The notes under the pieces are model-generated. The model was not told the DNA's origin and made no database searches. It worked only from the letters and a program-made list of their open reading frames with translations. Both the position numbers and the translations under genes were made by a program. From Corynebacterium sp. NML140438 (GTDB taxonomy: Bacteria > Actinomycetota > Actinomycetes > Mycobacteriales > Mycobacteriaceae): DNA of 64,000 bases. Below are positions 54,654-62,761 of the stretch, one piece after another. The DNA is taken from NCBI RefSeq assembly GCF_001875725.1, contig NZ_MLCQ01000017.1, forward strand, positions 248,001 through 312,000, read 5' to 3'. Every line of letters begins with the position of its first letter. The stretch's first letter is position 1.

Positions 54654-56039
54654 CTAGAGCACCAGCTGAGCCAACACAGAGCCCACAAGACACGATGTGA
54701 ATACACAGATCGCGCCCGGCACGAGGAACGAGTGATTAATCACAAACCTGCCGATCCGCGTAGTTCCTGTCCGGTCGAAACCAATACATGCCAGATCGGA
54801 GGGGTAAGTTGGCAAAATCCAGTACCCATACGCTGCACCGTAAAAACCAACCATGACAGCGGGGTCAATACCAAGCGCCAGCCCGATCGGAGCAATAGCC
54901 ACCAGCGCCGCAGCCTGAGAATTCACCAGTTTCGACACGATCAGCAGGACCAACGCATATGCCCAAGGAGCAGACTCAACAACTGACCCAAGACTTGTCT
55001 CTAGTTGGTCGATGTGCACAGCGAAGAACGTATCCGCCATCCAGGCCACGCCAAACACTGAGAAAACAGCTGTCATCCCAGCGCGAAAGACCGGTGTGCT
55101 CGCAATCTTTGAATGATCAACATTGCAAGTCAGAAGAATGAGAGCACCCGCGAGCAGCATCACCATTTGGATTGCAAGGTTCATCGAAAGCGGTTTCATA
55201 TCTCCACTGTCAGTTTCGAAAACTGGCCGTAAACGTTCAACGGCGCCGAGAACGACGACAAAGGCAATCGCACACAAAAAGATCCATACGGAGCGCTTCG
55301 AAGACTTGGTGAACTTCTTCCCCAACAGTGAATGACCGGACTCCTTTATTGATGCAGCAAACTCTGGGTCTTGCATCTTTTCCTGAAAAATAGGGTCATC
55401 CTCAAGGTCCTTCCCACGCCGCAAAGACCACAGCGCAGCAAGCAATACACCGGAAAGAGACGCAGGAATCGCAACAGACAAAATCTGTGGAATTGAGTAC
55501 GCCTTGTCAATGACACCGGCGTGCTCTGCAAGAATCGATGCTAACGACACTGTCGCGACCGAAACTGGTGAGGCCGTAATCCCCATTTGAGACGCAGTTG
55601 ACGAGACCGCCATCGGGCGCTCCGGACGGATACCTTTCTTCAAGGCGATGTCCTCAATAATCGGAAACATGGTGTACACCACGTGCCCAGTACCGCAAAG
55701 TACAGTGAGGAACCATGTTGTAAGAGGCGCGAGGATCGTCACGCGTTCGGGATGGGCTCGGAGCAGCTTTTCCGCCTGCTGCATCATCACTTCAAGCCCG
55801 CCGGCTTGTTGCAATGTTGACGCACATCCAATCACAGCGATGATCGTCAACATCACGCTCACTGGTGGTTCGCCTGGCGCAATACCAAAGAGAAATACCA
55901 TGAGCATGAGGCCAATTCCGGAAATCAGCCCTAGCCCAATTCCGCCATACCGTGTCCCGAGGACCAGTGCAGACAGAATTATGAGTATCTGGAGAATGAT
56001 GGCGAACCCCGAAGTGGGATCCAACACGGACGCGAGCAT
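54654..56039 (-). CDS. Dcu-type C4-dicarboxylate carrier
   Basis: A 461-residue membrane protein with about ten hydrophobic segments. It matches DcuA/DcuB carriers, which exchange fumarate, malate, aspartate and succinate: GIAPGEPPVSVMLTIIAVIGCASTLQQAGGLE, LAPLTTWFLTVLCGTGHVVYTMFPIIEDIA, GIRPERPMAVSSTASQMGITASPVSVATVS and GYWILPTYPSDLACIGFDRTGTTRIGRFVINHSF. A cytoplasmic loop of about 40 residues (LEDDPIFQEKMQDPEF) is longer than in DcuA. The ATG at 56039 gives the usual N-terminus; 13 more codons are open. The gene looks A+T-richer than its neighbours. Confidence 0.88.
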   Translation of the reverse strand: MLASVLDPTSGFAIILQILIILSALVLGTRYGGIGLGLISGIGLMLMVFLFGIAPGEPPVSVMLTIIAVIGCASTLQQAGGLEVMMQQAEKLLRAHPERVTILAPLTTWFLTVLCGTGHVVYTMFPIIEDIALKKGIRPERPMAVSSTASQMGITASPVSVATVSLASILAEHAGVIDKAYSIPQILSVAIPASLSGVLLAALWSLRRGKDLEDDPIFQEKMQDPEFAASIKESGHSLLGKKFTKSSKRSVWIFLCAIAFVVVLGAVERLRPVFETDSGDMKPLSMNLAIQMVMLLAGALILLTCNVDHSKIASTPVFRAGMTAVFSVFGVAWMADTFFAVHIDQLETSLGSVVESAPWAYALVLLIVSKLVNSQAAALVAIAPIGLALGIDPAVMVGFYGAAYGYWILPTYPSDLACIGFDRTGTTRIGRFVINHSFLVPGAICVFTSCLVGSVLAQLVL

Positions 56040-56180
56040 ACTCGCACGCACCTTCCTGTGATAGAGCCATGCGGGCACAACGTTCTGACCCTGCGCTGAC
56101 CATTAGTAATATCTAAGCAGATTAATATTATCTATATGGTTGCTCGGGATCAGCGCATTTCTTCATGAGCCATATCACTA
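56040..56180 (-). promoter_or_regulatory. AT-rich region upstream of the Dcu-type gene
   Basis: The 141 bases between trmD and the carrier gene are much more A+T-rich than the rest of the window at 56104-56140 and 56155-56185. TAATAT (56107-56112) and ATATTA (56125-56130) form an inverted repeat, and on minus TATAGATAAT is a good -10-like stretch. A regulator site is possible; none is recognised. Confidence 0.45.
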
Positions 56181-57362
56181 TTAATCTCCCACGAGACGGG
56201 TCGTGCCGTACCAGTACGTGCCCCGCGGAAGACCTGCAACCACTGCTTGTGTTGCGGCCTCCAGCTCGAGCGCAGTGCGGCCGCGCACCTCGAGCCTGCA
56301 CAACGACTCGAGCGGTGGGTGCCCTTCCTTCAGCAAATAATCGGTCTCCAGGATCGATTCGTCCTCGCAGTGCGGCCCGATCAGCTCCAGGCTGATTTCG
56401 GGATCGCGGTAGCCAGCTTTACGCAGCGCCCGAGCCAACGACTTTCGCGCTTTCGGCCAGCGCTTCTCGTCGACGAGGACCTGCATCGCCGTCACGACGT
56501 TACGAGCGTGCAGGGCAAATACATCGTCGTCATCAAGCTCAGCAGCTTCCAACAGCTCCGGGCGCACCCGCTGTGTACGCAGCAGCGAGGCATCACGCCG
56601 GTAGCGCTCGACCTTCGCGTGGTCCCCGGAAAAAAGGACCTCAGGGGCATCGATTCCCCGCCATGTACGGGGCTTCGTGTAGCTCGGTCCTTCGAGGAGC
56701 CCGTCGGAGAAGCTATCATCCTCGTGGCTCTGCGTATTGCCCAGCACCCCGGGAATCAAACGGGTGACGGCTTCTGCGATCACCAACGTGGCCACTTCCC
56801 CACCGATGAGCACGTAGTCCCCGATTGAGACCTCGCGTACCCGGTAGCGCTGCTGCGCATCGACAAAGACACGCTGGTCGATCCCCTCGTAGCGGCCACA
56901 GGCAAACACGATGTGGGACTCGCGGGACCACGCCTGCGCGTCCTGCTGCGTAAACGGTGTACCCGCCGGGGTGGGCACAATCAGCAACGGTTGCTCCGCG
57001 TCCTCGCCTTCGCGTACATCGCCGACCTCGTACGGCCGCGGCGCCACGGAGTTGACCTCATCATGGCGGGCCTTGTCATTGCGGTGCGGGGCTGCGGAGT
57101 CTAACCCCTCACCTTCGTGGCCGTCGGCCACGGCATCGAGAGCCTCACCCCACACGTCCGGGCGCATCACCATGCCCGGCCCGCCGCCAAGCGGAGGGGC
57201 GTCGACAGACCTGTGCACACCGATGCCCCACTGGCGAAGGTCATGCACCCCGACACTCACGATCCCCTGCTCAATCGCCTTGCCAAGCAGCGCATGCCGC
57301 AACGGCTCGAGGTACTCGGGGAAGATAGTGACAACGTCGAGCCTCAGCGTGTGCTTAGACAT
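56181..57362 (-). CDS. trmD: tRNA (guanine-37-N1)-methyltransferase with insertion and C-terminal extension
   Basis: TrmD methylates G37 beside the anticodon. The 393-residue protein keeps the core: VVTIFPEYLEPLRHALLGKAIEQG, DAPPLGGGPGMVM, FACGRYEGIDQRV (knot), EVSIGDYVLIGGEVA, RLIPGVLGN and PSYTKPRTWRG, ending near residue 281 (RPELLEAAELDD). Relatives have about 250-280 residues. Two parts are extra: a charged insertion at residues about 81-123, and a C-terminal extension at about 282-393 (from HARNVVTAMQVLVDEKRW to the end) that I do not recognise. Its ATG overlaps the rimM stop by 8 bases. Confidence 0.94.
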   Translation of the reverse strand: MSKHTLRLDVVTIFPEYLEPLRHALLGKAIEQGIVSVGVHDLRQWGIGVHRSVDAPPLGGGPGMVMRPDVWGEALDAVADGHEGEGLDSAAPHRNDKARHDEVNSVAPRPYEVGDVREGEDAEQPLLIVPTPAGTPFTQQDAQAWSRESHIVFACGRYEGIDQRVFVDAQQRYRVREVSIGDYVLIGGEVATLVIAEAVTRLIPGVLGNTQSHEDDSFSDGLLEGPSYTKPRTWRGIDAPEVLFSGDHAKVERYRRDASLLRTQRVRPELLEAAELDDDDVFALHARNVVTAMQVLVDEKRWPKARKSLARALRKAGYRDPEISLELIGPHCEDESILETDYLLKEGHPPLESLCRLEVRGRTALELEAATQAVVAGLPRGTYWYGTTRLVGD

Positions 57363-57867
57363 CGAGCAATCCCTCTGGCGGAGTGATGGACAGGAAACCC
57401 GCCCCCAGATCTACCTCGGGCACGATATCGCTCACGAAGGGCACCAGCACCTCACGGCCGTCGTAATCGACCTCCAGAATCTGACGTCCCGGCGTGTGCA
57501 TCACGCCTGCGACCTGCCCGATCTCCTCCCCATCAAGGCGCACTTTCAGGCCAATCAGCTCGTGATCATAGAACTCATCAGGGTCAGCGTCCTCGGCGCG
57601 CTCGAGCGGCGCCGCGAAGAACTTCAGCCCCCGTAGTCCTTCGGCGGCGGTGCGGTCCGGGATCTCCTCGAAGCTCAGCAGCAGCCGCCCTTTGTGTGGG
57701 CGAGCCGTCGCCACGGTCAGTACAACTTCTTTCCCGGTCTGTGTACCGCGCAGCGTACTGCCCGCCGCGAAGCGGACCTCGGGTTGGTCGGTGTGCACTT
57801 CCACCGCGACCTCACCCCTAATGCCATGGGTCTTCACAACCCGACCAATGAGTAGCTCCATGCTCAT
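57355..57867 (-). CDS. rimM: 16S rRNA-processing protein RimM
   Basis: RimM helps mature the 30S head. The 170-residue protein has the N-terminal MELLIGRVVKTHGIRGEVAVEVHTD and the C-terminal PRC-like barrel with EFYDHELIGLKVRLDGEEIGQVAGVMHTPGRQILEV and LVPFVSDIVPEVDL. The ATG at 57867 is followed two codons later by another; TAGGGT is 8 bases before the second. No KH-domain gene lies between rimM and rpsP, where many actinobacteria have one. Confidence 0.96.
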   Translation of the reverse strand: MSMELLIGRVVKTHGIRGEVAVEVHTDQPEVRFAAGSTLRGTQTGKEVVLTVATARPHKGRLLLSFEEIPDRTAAEGLRGLKFFAAPLERAEDADPDEFYDHELIGLKVRLDGEEIGQVAGVMHTPGRQILEVDYDGREVLVPFVSDIVPEVDLGAGFLSITPPEGLLDV

Positions 57868-57903
57868 TTACCCTACTTTTCAACGCCAACTTCGCAAAGA
57901 AAA

Positions 57904-57942
57904 ACGGCACGCCCCTGACCACACGGATCGGGAACGTGCCGT
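57904..57942 (-). terminator. Terminator of rpsP
   Basis: ACGGCACG pairs with CGTGCCGT around a 23-base loop that contains further partial pairing; on minus TTTTTCTTTG follows. It is 13 bases past the rpsP stop. Confidence 0.75.
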
Positions 57943-57955
57943 AGCGAGGCTCGGA

Positions 57956-58450
57956 TTAGTCCTCGGACTCCTCAGCTGCGGACTCCTCTTCAGCGGACTC
58001 TGCAGCCTCAGCAGCTGCAGCTGCCTCCGCCTCTGCGGCGGCCTTGGCCTCAGCCTCTTCCTTCGCCTTCTTGCGCTTCTCGGTGATCGCCTCAGCGGTC
58101 GGGCCGTTGTTGGCTTCCTCGAGCGCCTTGTTGAACAGGTCAAGCTTGGATGGCTTCTCCTCAGCAACCTTGAGGGTGCCTTCAGCACCGTCGAGGCCCT
58201 TGTACTTCTGCCAGTCGCCAGTGACCTTCAACAGAGCGAGCACTGGCTCGGTCGGCTGCGCACCAACGCCGAGCCAGTACTGAGCACGCTCGGAGTCGAT
58301 CTTGATGAGGGAAGGCTCCTGCTTCGGGTGGTAGATACCGATGTTCTCGACAACCTTGCCGTCGCGACGAGCCTTTGCGTCCGCGATAACAACACGGTAC
58401 TGCGCGTTGCGGATCTTACCGACGCGCTGCAGCTTAATCTTTACAGCCAT
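57956..58450 (-). CDS. rpsP: 30S ribosomal protein S16
   Basis: S16 is needed for 30S assembly. The first 100 residues are the standard protein ([74 protein letters not shown]). A tail of about 60 residues rich in Ala and Glu follows ([21 protein letters not shown]), making 164 residues against about 80-100 in most bacteria; extended S16 is normal in corynebacteria. AAAGGAAG is 5 bases before the ATG. Confidence 0.98.
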   Translation of the reverse strand: MAVKIKLQRVGKIRNAQYRVVIADAKARRDGKVVENIGIYHPKQEPSLIKIDSERAQYWLGVGAQPTEPVLALLKVTGDWQKYKGLDGAEGTLKVAEEKPSKLDLFNKALEEANNGPTAEAITEKRKKAKEEAEAKAAAEAEAAAAAEAAESAEEESAAEESED

Positions 58451-58808
58451 GAAAATCTTCCTTTACGGTCACCGGGCAGTGCAGACACCCGCCAACACGA
58501 TAGGCGGGCCGGTTCAACCCTTCTTCTTTACCCTGCGCGTGACTGGTTGGGCGACATCGCACAATCCTGTGCGTGACGGGTCCAACGCGAACGCAGTTTG
58601 GTCCTGTTCAAAACCTGCATATGCAGATAATCAACCTGAAAAAGGTTACCGCATAGCGCCTTATTCCCCAAACGAGATGCGCCATCGGGGCAGATAGTTA
58701 CCATCTGCCTGCCCATTGCGGGTATCGTCTCTTCAGTTGCCCGTCAAAAAACAGCATGAAGCGTTCTGAGGGCGCGAACCAATCTGAGAGTACACGAGGT
58801 TTTTCAGC
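58451..58808. promoter_or_regulatory. Intergenic region rpsP / acyltransferase gene
   Basis: No gene is seen in these 358 bases. The rpsP leader on minus carries CCCGCC/GGCGGG (58488-58508) and CGCACA-ATCC-TGTGCG (58558-58573) hairpins. CTGCATATGCAG at 58615-58626 is a perfect 12-base palindrome and could be an operator. On plus, the acyltransferase gene has GAGG 8 bases before its ATG; TACACG at about 58792-58797 is too near to be its -10, so its promoter is not clear. Confidence 0.45.
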
Positions 58809-60974
58809 ATGCCTGCACCGAGCACGAAGCGCTCATCCGCATACCGCGTCGACCTTGACGGGCTTCGAGGCTTTGCTATCGCACTAGTCGTCCTATTCCA
58901 TGTCTACGTCGGTCGGGTCTCGGGCGGCGTAGACGTCTTCTTGCTTCTGTCTGGATACTTCTTCCTCGGCGGCCAGATCCGCTACGCGATGCGCCCGAAC
59001 CCCAGCCTCAATCCGTGGTGGCCGCTGTGGCGTACTATTCGACGCCTCGTCCCAGCCCTCGCGCTCACGGTCCTGGCAACCATGCTTGGCGTGATGCTGC
59101 TCGCCCCAGAGCTGATGGGTGTGGAGCTCTCCAAACAGTTCACGGCCTCCATGCTGTACTACCAGAACTGGGAACTCATCGCTCAGGATGCAGACTACGC
59201 AGCAGCAAGCCAGGACACTTCCCCCTTGCAGCACCTGTGGTCGATGAGTGTGCAGGGCCAGTTCTATGTCTTCGCCATTTTGTTGGGCACGTTGCTAGCT
59301 TTCCTGATTTGGAAGTGCAAGGTTCCGACGGTCATCGCCAAGCGTGGCGCGATCACGCTGCTCGCAATTATCACCGTTGCTTCGTTCACGTACGCTGCGC
59401 GTTTCGGTTTTGTCGGCACTGGCCAGAACTACTACTCCACGTTCTCCCGCGCATGGGAGCTTGCGCTCGGCGGGTTATTGGCGTTCATACCGACGAGCCG
59501 CTTCCTTCCGCAGCGCACGGCCGCCTGGACCGCGGGCCTCGGCGTCCTGATGATTTCGATTACCGGCATCGTAGTGACCACTTCGCTCGCGTTCCCAGGC
59601 CCGATCACACTACTACCGCTGACGGGTGCTGCACTGATCGTGATGAGCGGCAACCAGAACGCGGTCTCGAATATTTTGGCGTCAAAGCCGATGACGTGGC
59701 TGGGCAGCATCGCCTACTCCCTCTATCTCTGGCACTGGCCACTGCTGATCATTGTTACCCTCGCTGGTGGGTTCGGGACTCCCCCGTGGTGGGTGGGCAC
59801 CCTCGTCATCGCGGTCTCGCTCGGGCTCGCGCATATTACTCACCTGCTGGTGGAAGACCCACTGCGCCAGCACCGCAAGCGCCCACAGTCCACTGACACC
59901 CCAATTGTCGACGCCCGCACGACTCTACGCACCCGAATCGGCATCGGTCGCGCAACCGGTGGCGTGCTGGTCTCCGCGCTCGTCGCCACGATCTTTGCAA
60001 TTCAGCCGCTTTGGAACCAGCGCATCGAAGACGCCGACCGCGACCTGCCAGAGGACCTCTACCCGGGCGCCCTCGCCCTGGCAGGCGCTGATGTCCCCGA
60101 CGTCAAACCGCAGCCCGATCCGGCCCTCATTGCGGGTATCTTTCCACCCATCGGTGTTGATGAGTGCATGATCATGATCCCGGACCCGGCAACCGACATG
60201 CCGCGGCCCGACTGCCAGTACGGCGACCCCGAGTCCGACGTCACCGTGGTGATGACCGGCGGGTCGCACATCGAGCCGTACATCGTGCCCCTCGACAAGC
60301 TCGGGAAAGAGCACCATTTCCGGGTCGTTCCGTACGTGCGCCAGGAGTGCCCGATTGTCATCGGCGGTGCCGACAGGGACGAGTTCGTCAGCGACGTGTG
60401 TGCACAGTGGTCGGAACTCGCATTCCAGAACATCGTCGAGATGGACCCGGACTTGGTGATTTCAAACTCCACACGTCCCGAGGGGCATGCAGGCGGTGCG
60501 GCGTTTTCGACGGACAAGGTCCCCGACGCGTACGCAAACCTCTGGCAGAACTTCGCCTACTACGGCATCCCGTTCGTGGGCTTACGCGATAACCCTTGGA
60601 TGTTCACCCCGGAGGGCGATCCAATGGACCCAAACCTGTGCATCGTCGCGGGCGCCTCCGAGCGCGATTGTTCGGCGCTGCGCAGTACAGTCTACGGGCC
60701 TGAGGACCCAGCAGCCGCATACCTCTTGCCAGAGAACCACCAGTGGTCTATCGATACTGCTGATTGGTTCTGTGATGACAAGTTCTGCCCGCCGCAGCGC
60801 GGCAACGTCTACATCTACCGCGACCAGAACCACATCTCGAACGCCTACGCGGCAACACTTACTCCGCTGCTGTGGGCCGAACTGATGCCAATCTTCGAGG
60901 AGTTAGGCCTGCTCCCGGGGCCCGATACGAACCCAACCCCGAGCGTAGACATGGACGCACCCGCTACCCAGTAG
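58809..60974 (+). CDS. Membrane acyltransferase fused to SGNH-like domain (OatA type)
   Basis: The 721-residue protein has an N-terminal acyltransferase-3 membrane domain (about residues 12-400, ten or so segments; YRVDLDGLRGFAIALVVLFHVYVGRVSGGVDVFLLLSGYFF). An extracellular SGNH-like domain follows, with Ser486 in VVMTGGSHIEPY and the DQNH pair Asp672/His675. Such proteins carry acyl groups across the membrane and esterify wall or envelope sugars. The usual GDS of SGNH is GGS here, with His after Ser as in related actinobacterial proteins. The tail is Pro/Asp-rich. Acceptor unknown. GAGG precedes the ATG. Confidence 0.88.
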   Translation: MPAPSTKRSSAYRVDLDGLRGFAIALVVLFHVYVGRVSGGVDVFLLLSGYFFLGGQIRYAMRPNPSLNPWWPLWRTIRRLVPALALTVLATMLGVMLLAPELMGVELSKQFTASMLYYQNWELIAQDADYAAASQDTSPLQHLWSMSVQGQFYVFAILLGTLLAFLIWKCKVPTVIAKRGAITLLAIITVASFTYAARFGFVGTGQNYYSTFSRAWELALGGLLAFIPTSRFLPQRTAAWTAGLGVLMISITGIVVTTSLAFPGPITLLPLTGAALIVMSGNQNAVSNILASKPMTWLGSIAYSLYLWHWPLLIIVTLAGGFGTPPWWVGTLVIAVSLGLAHITHLLVEDPLRQHRKRPQSTDTPIVDARTTLRTRIGIGRATGGVLVSALVATIFAIQPLWNQRIEDADRDLPEDLYPGALALAGADVPDVKPQPDPALIAGIFPPIGVDECMIMIPDPATDMPRPDCQYGDPESDVTVVMTGGSHIEPYIVPLDKLGKEHHFRVVPYVRQECPIVIGGADRDEFVSDVCAQWSELAFQNIVEMDPDLVISNSTRPEGHAGGAAFSTDKVPDAYANLWQNFAYYGIPFVGLRDNPWMFTPEGDPMDPNLCIVAGASERDCSALRSTVYGPEDPAAAYLLPENHQWSIDTADWFCDDKFCPPQRGNVYIYRDQNHISNAYAATLTPLLWAELMPIFEELGLLPGPDTNPTPSVDMDAPATQ

Positions 60975-61005
60975 CGCGTCAGCGCCATAGCAAAGGGATA
61001 GCAAA

Positions 61006-61034
61006 GGGCCGGTACGGAATACCCGTACCGGCCC
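61006..61034. terminator. Bidirectional terminator, acyltransferase gene / ffh
   Basis: A perfect 12-base stem GGGCCGGTACGG/CCGTACCGGCCC with a 5-base loop lies between the converging stops (60974 and 61051). TCAAATGTTTTT follows on plus. Confidence 0.9.
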
Positions 61035-61050
61035 TCAAATGTTTTTCTGG

Positions 61051-62670
61051 CTACTTCTTCTTACCCATGCGCTTCATTGCCTCACCGAAGTCGAGGTTGT
61101 TCAGGTCAAGCCCTTCCATACCTGGAGGCAGCTGTTCCTGCATCTTCTGCAGATCCTCCATTCCAGGCATTCCCGGCATGCCGCCCATGCCAGGCATTTG
61201 TGGCATCCCCGGCATCTTCGGTCCTCCGCCACGGCGCTTCGCGGGCTTGCGCTTCCCGTTCTTGCCCCTGCGCCCCTTCGGCTTCTTCTTTGTCGCTGAG
61301 CGGCCACCACCCATGCCGGGCATACCCGGCAGTCCGAACTGGTTGGCCATCGCGCCCATCATCTTTTTCGCTTCGAAGAAGCGCTCAACGAGCTGGTTCA
61401 CGTCGGACACCTTCACACCAGAACCTGCCGCAATGCGCTTCCTGCGCGACGCGTTGAGGATCTTCGGGTTCGCGCGCTCCTCGGGCGTCATACCGCGGAT
61501 GATGGCCTGGATGCGGTCGAGCTGCTTCTCATCGACCATGTCCGCCATCTGGTTCATCTGCTTGCCGCCGGGCATCATCTTTAGCAGGTTGCCGATGGGC
61601 CCCATGCGGCGGATCATCAGCATCTGGTTCAGGAAGTCTTCGAGCGTGAGCTCACCAGTTCCTAGGCGGCTTGCGGCTTCCTCGGCTTCTTTTTGGTCGA
61701 AGACGGTTTCTGCGTGCTCAATAAGCGAGAGCAGGTCGCCCATGCCGAGGATGCGGCTCGACATGCGCTCGGGGTGGAAGACGTCAAAGTCGTCGAGCTT
61801 CTCACCAGTGGAGGCAAACAGGATTGGTTTGCCGGTGACTTCGCGGATGGACAGTGCTGCACCGCCACGGGCGTCACCGTCGAGCTTGGTCAACACGACG
61901 CCGGTAAAGTCCACGCCGTCTGCGAAAGCCTGCGCTGTAGTGACCGCGTCCTGGCCGATCATCGCATCGATCACGAACAGGACTTCATCCGGCTGAACTG
62001 CGTCGCGAATGTTGCGGGCTTGCGTCATCAACGTTTCATCGATACCCAATCGACCAGCGGTATCGATGATGACCACGTCGTGCTTGTTCTGCTTCGCGTG
62101 CTCAATACCTGCCTGCGCAACAGCGACTGGGTCGCCGTGGGAAGTGCCCATCTCGTGCTCAAACGAATCGATGGAGGTGCCGGGGTCGGGCGCGAACGTC
62201 GCTACCTCGGCGCGCTTACCGACGATCTGGAGCTGCTGCACCGCGCCCGGACGCTGAAGGTCACACGCCACCAGCAACGGGGTGTGCCCCTGCTTCGCCA
62301 AGTGGCGGGAGAGCTTACCTGCAAGGGTGGTCTTACCGGCGCCCTGCAGACCTGCCAGCATAATGACAGTCGGCGGGGTCTTCGCGAAGTTGAGGCGCCG
62401 CGTCTCCCCACCCAAAATGGCGGTGAGTTCCTGGTCGACAATCTTGACTACTTGCTGCGCCGGGTTGAGTGCCTCTGAAACATCCGAGCCTAAAGCGCGC
62501 TCTTTTACGCGCTTAATGAAGGCGCGTACGACGGTCAGCGAGACGTCGGCCTCCAGCAGCGCGATCCGAATCTCACGTGCTGTGGCATTAATGTCAGCCT
62601 CAGTGAGCTTGCCCTTGCCGCGCAAACCTCCAAGCGCTGATTGTAAGCGGTCAGACAGTGACTCGAACAC
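61051..62670 (-). CDS. ffh: Signal recognition particle protein Ffh
   Basis: Ffh binds signal sequences and SRP RNA and targets membrane proteins to FtsY and SecYEG. The 539-residue protein has the NG domain with GLQGAGKTTLAGKLSRHLA, DTAGRLGIDETLM and TKLDGDARGGAALSI, and the M domain with RRMGPIGNLLKMMPG and the helix ILNASRRKRIAAGSG. Its end is a Gly/Met/Pro-rich segment (MPGMGGMPGMPGM). AAGGGAG, 9 bases before the GTG at 62670, decides the start; the frame is open 16 codons further. Confidence 0.98.
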   Translation of the reverse strand: MFESLSDRLQSALGGLRGKGKLTEADINATAREIRIALLEADVSLTVVRAFIKRVKERALGSDVSEALNPAQQVVKIVDQELTAILGGETRRLNFAKTPPTVIMLAGLQGAGKTTLAGKLSRHLAKQGHTPLLVACDLQRPGAVQQLQIVGKRAEVATFAPDPGTSIDSFEHEMGTSHGDPVAVAQAGIEHAKQNKHDVVIIDTAGRLGIDETLMTQARNIRDAVQPDEVLFVIDAMIGQDAVTTAQAFADGVDFTGVVLTKLDGDARGGAALSIREVTGKPILFASTGEKLDDFDVFHPERMSSRILGMGDLLSLIEHAETVFDQKEAEEAASRLGTGELTLEDFLNQMLMIRRMGPIGNLLKMMPGGKQMNQMADMVDEKQLDRIQAIIRGMTPEERANPKILNASRRKRIAAGSGVKVSDVNQLVERFFEAKKMMGAMANQFGLPGMPGMGGGRSATKKKPKGRRGKNGKRKPAKRRGGGPKMPGMPQMPGMGGMPGMPGMEDLQKMQEQLPPGMEGLDLNNLDFGEAMKRMGKKK

Positions 62671-62761
62671 AGTACGTTGCTCCCTTAATTCGTTCTTCGG
62701 TATTGGGACAGAATGCACCTAGCCTAGCGCCTTTCCGCCCAACTGTTCACATCACGCCAGG

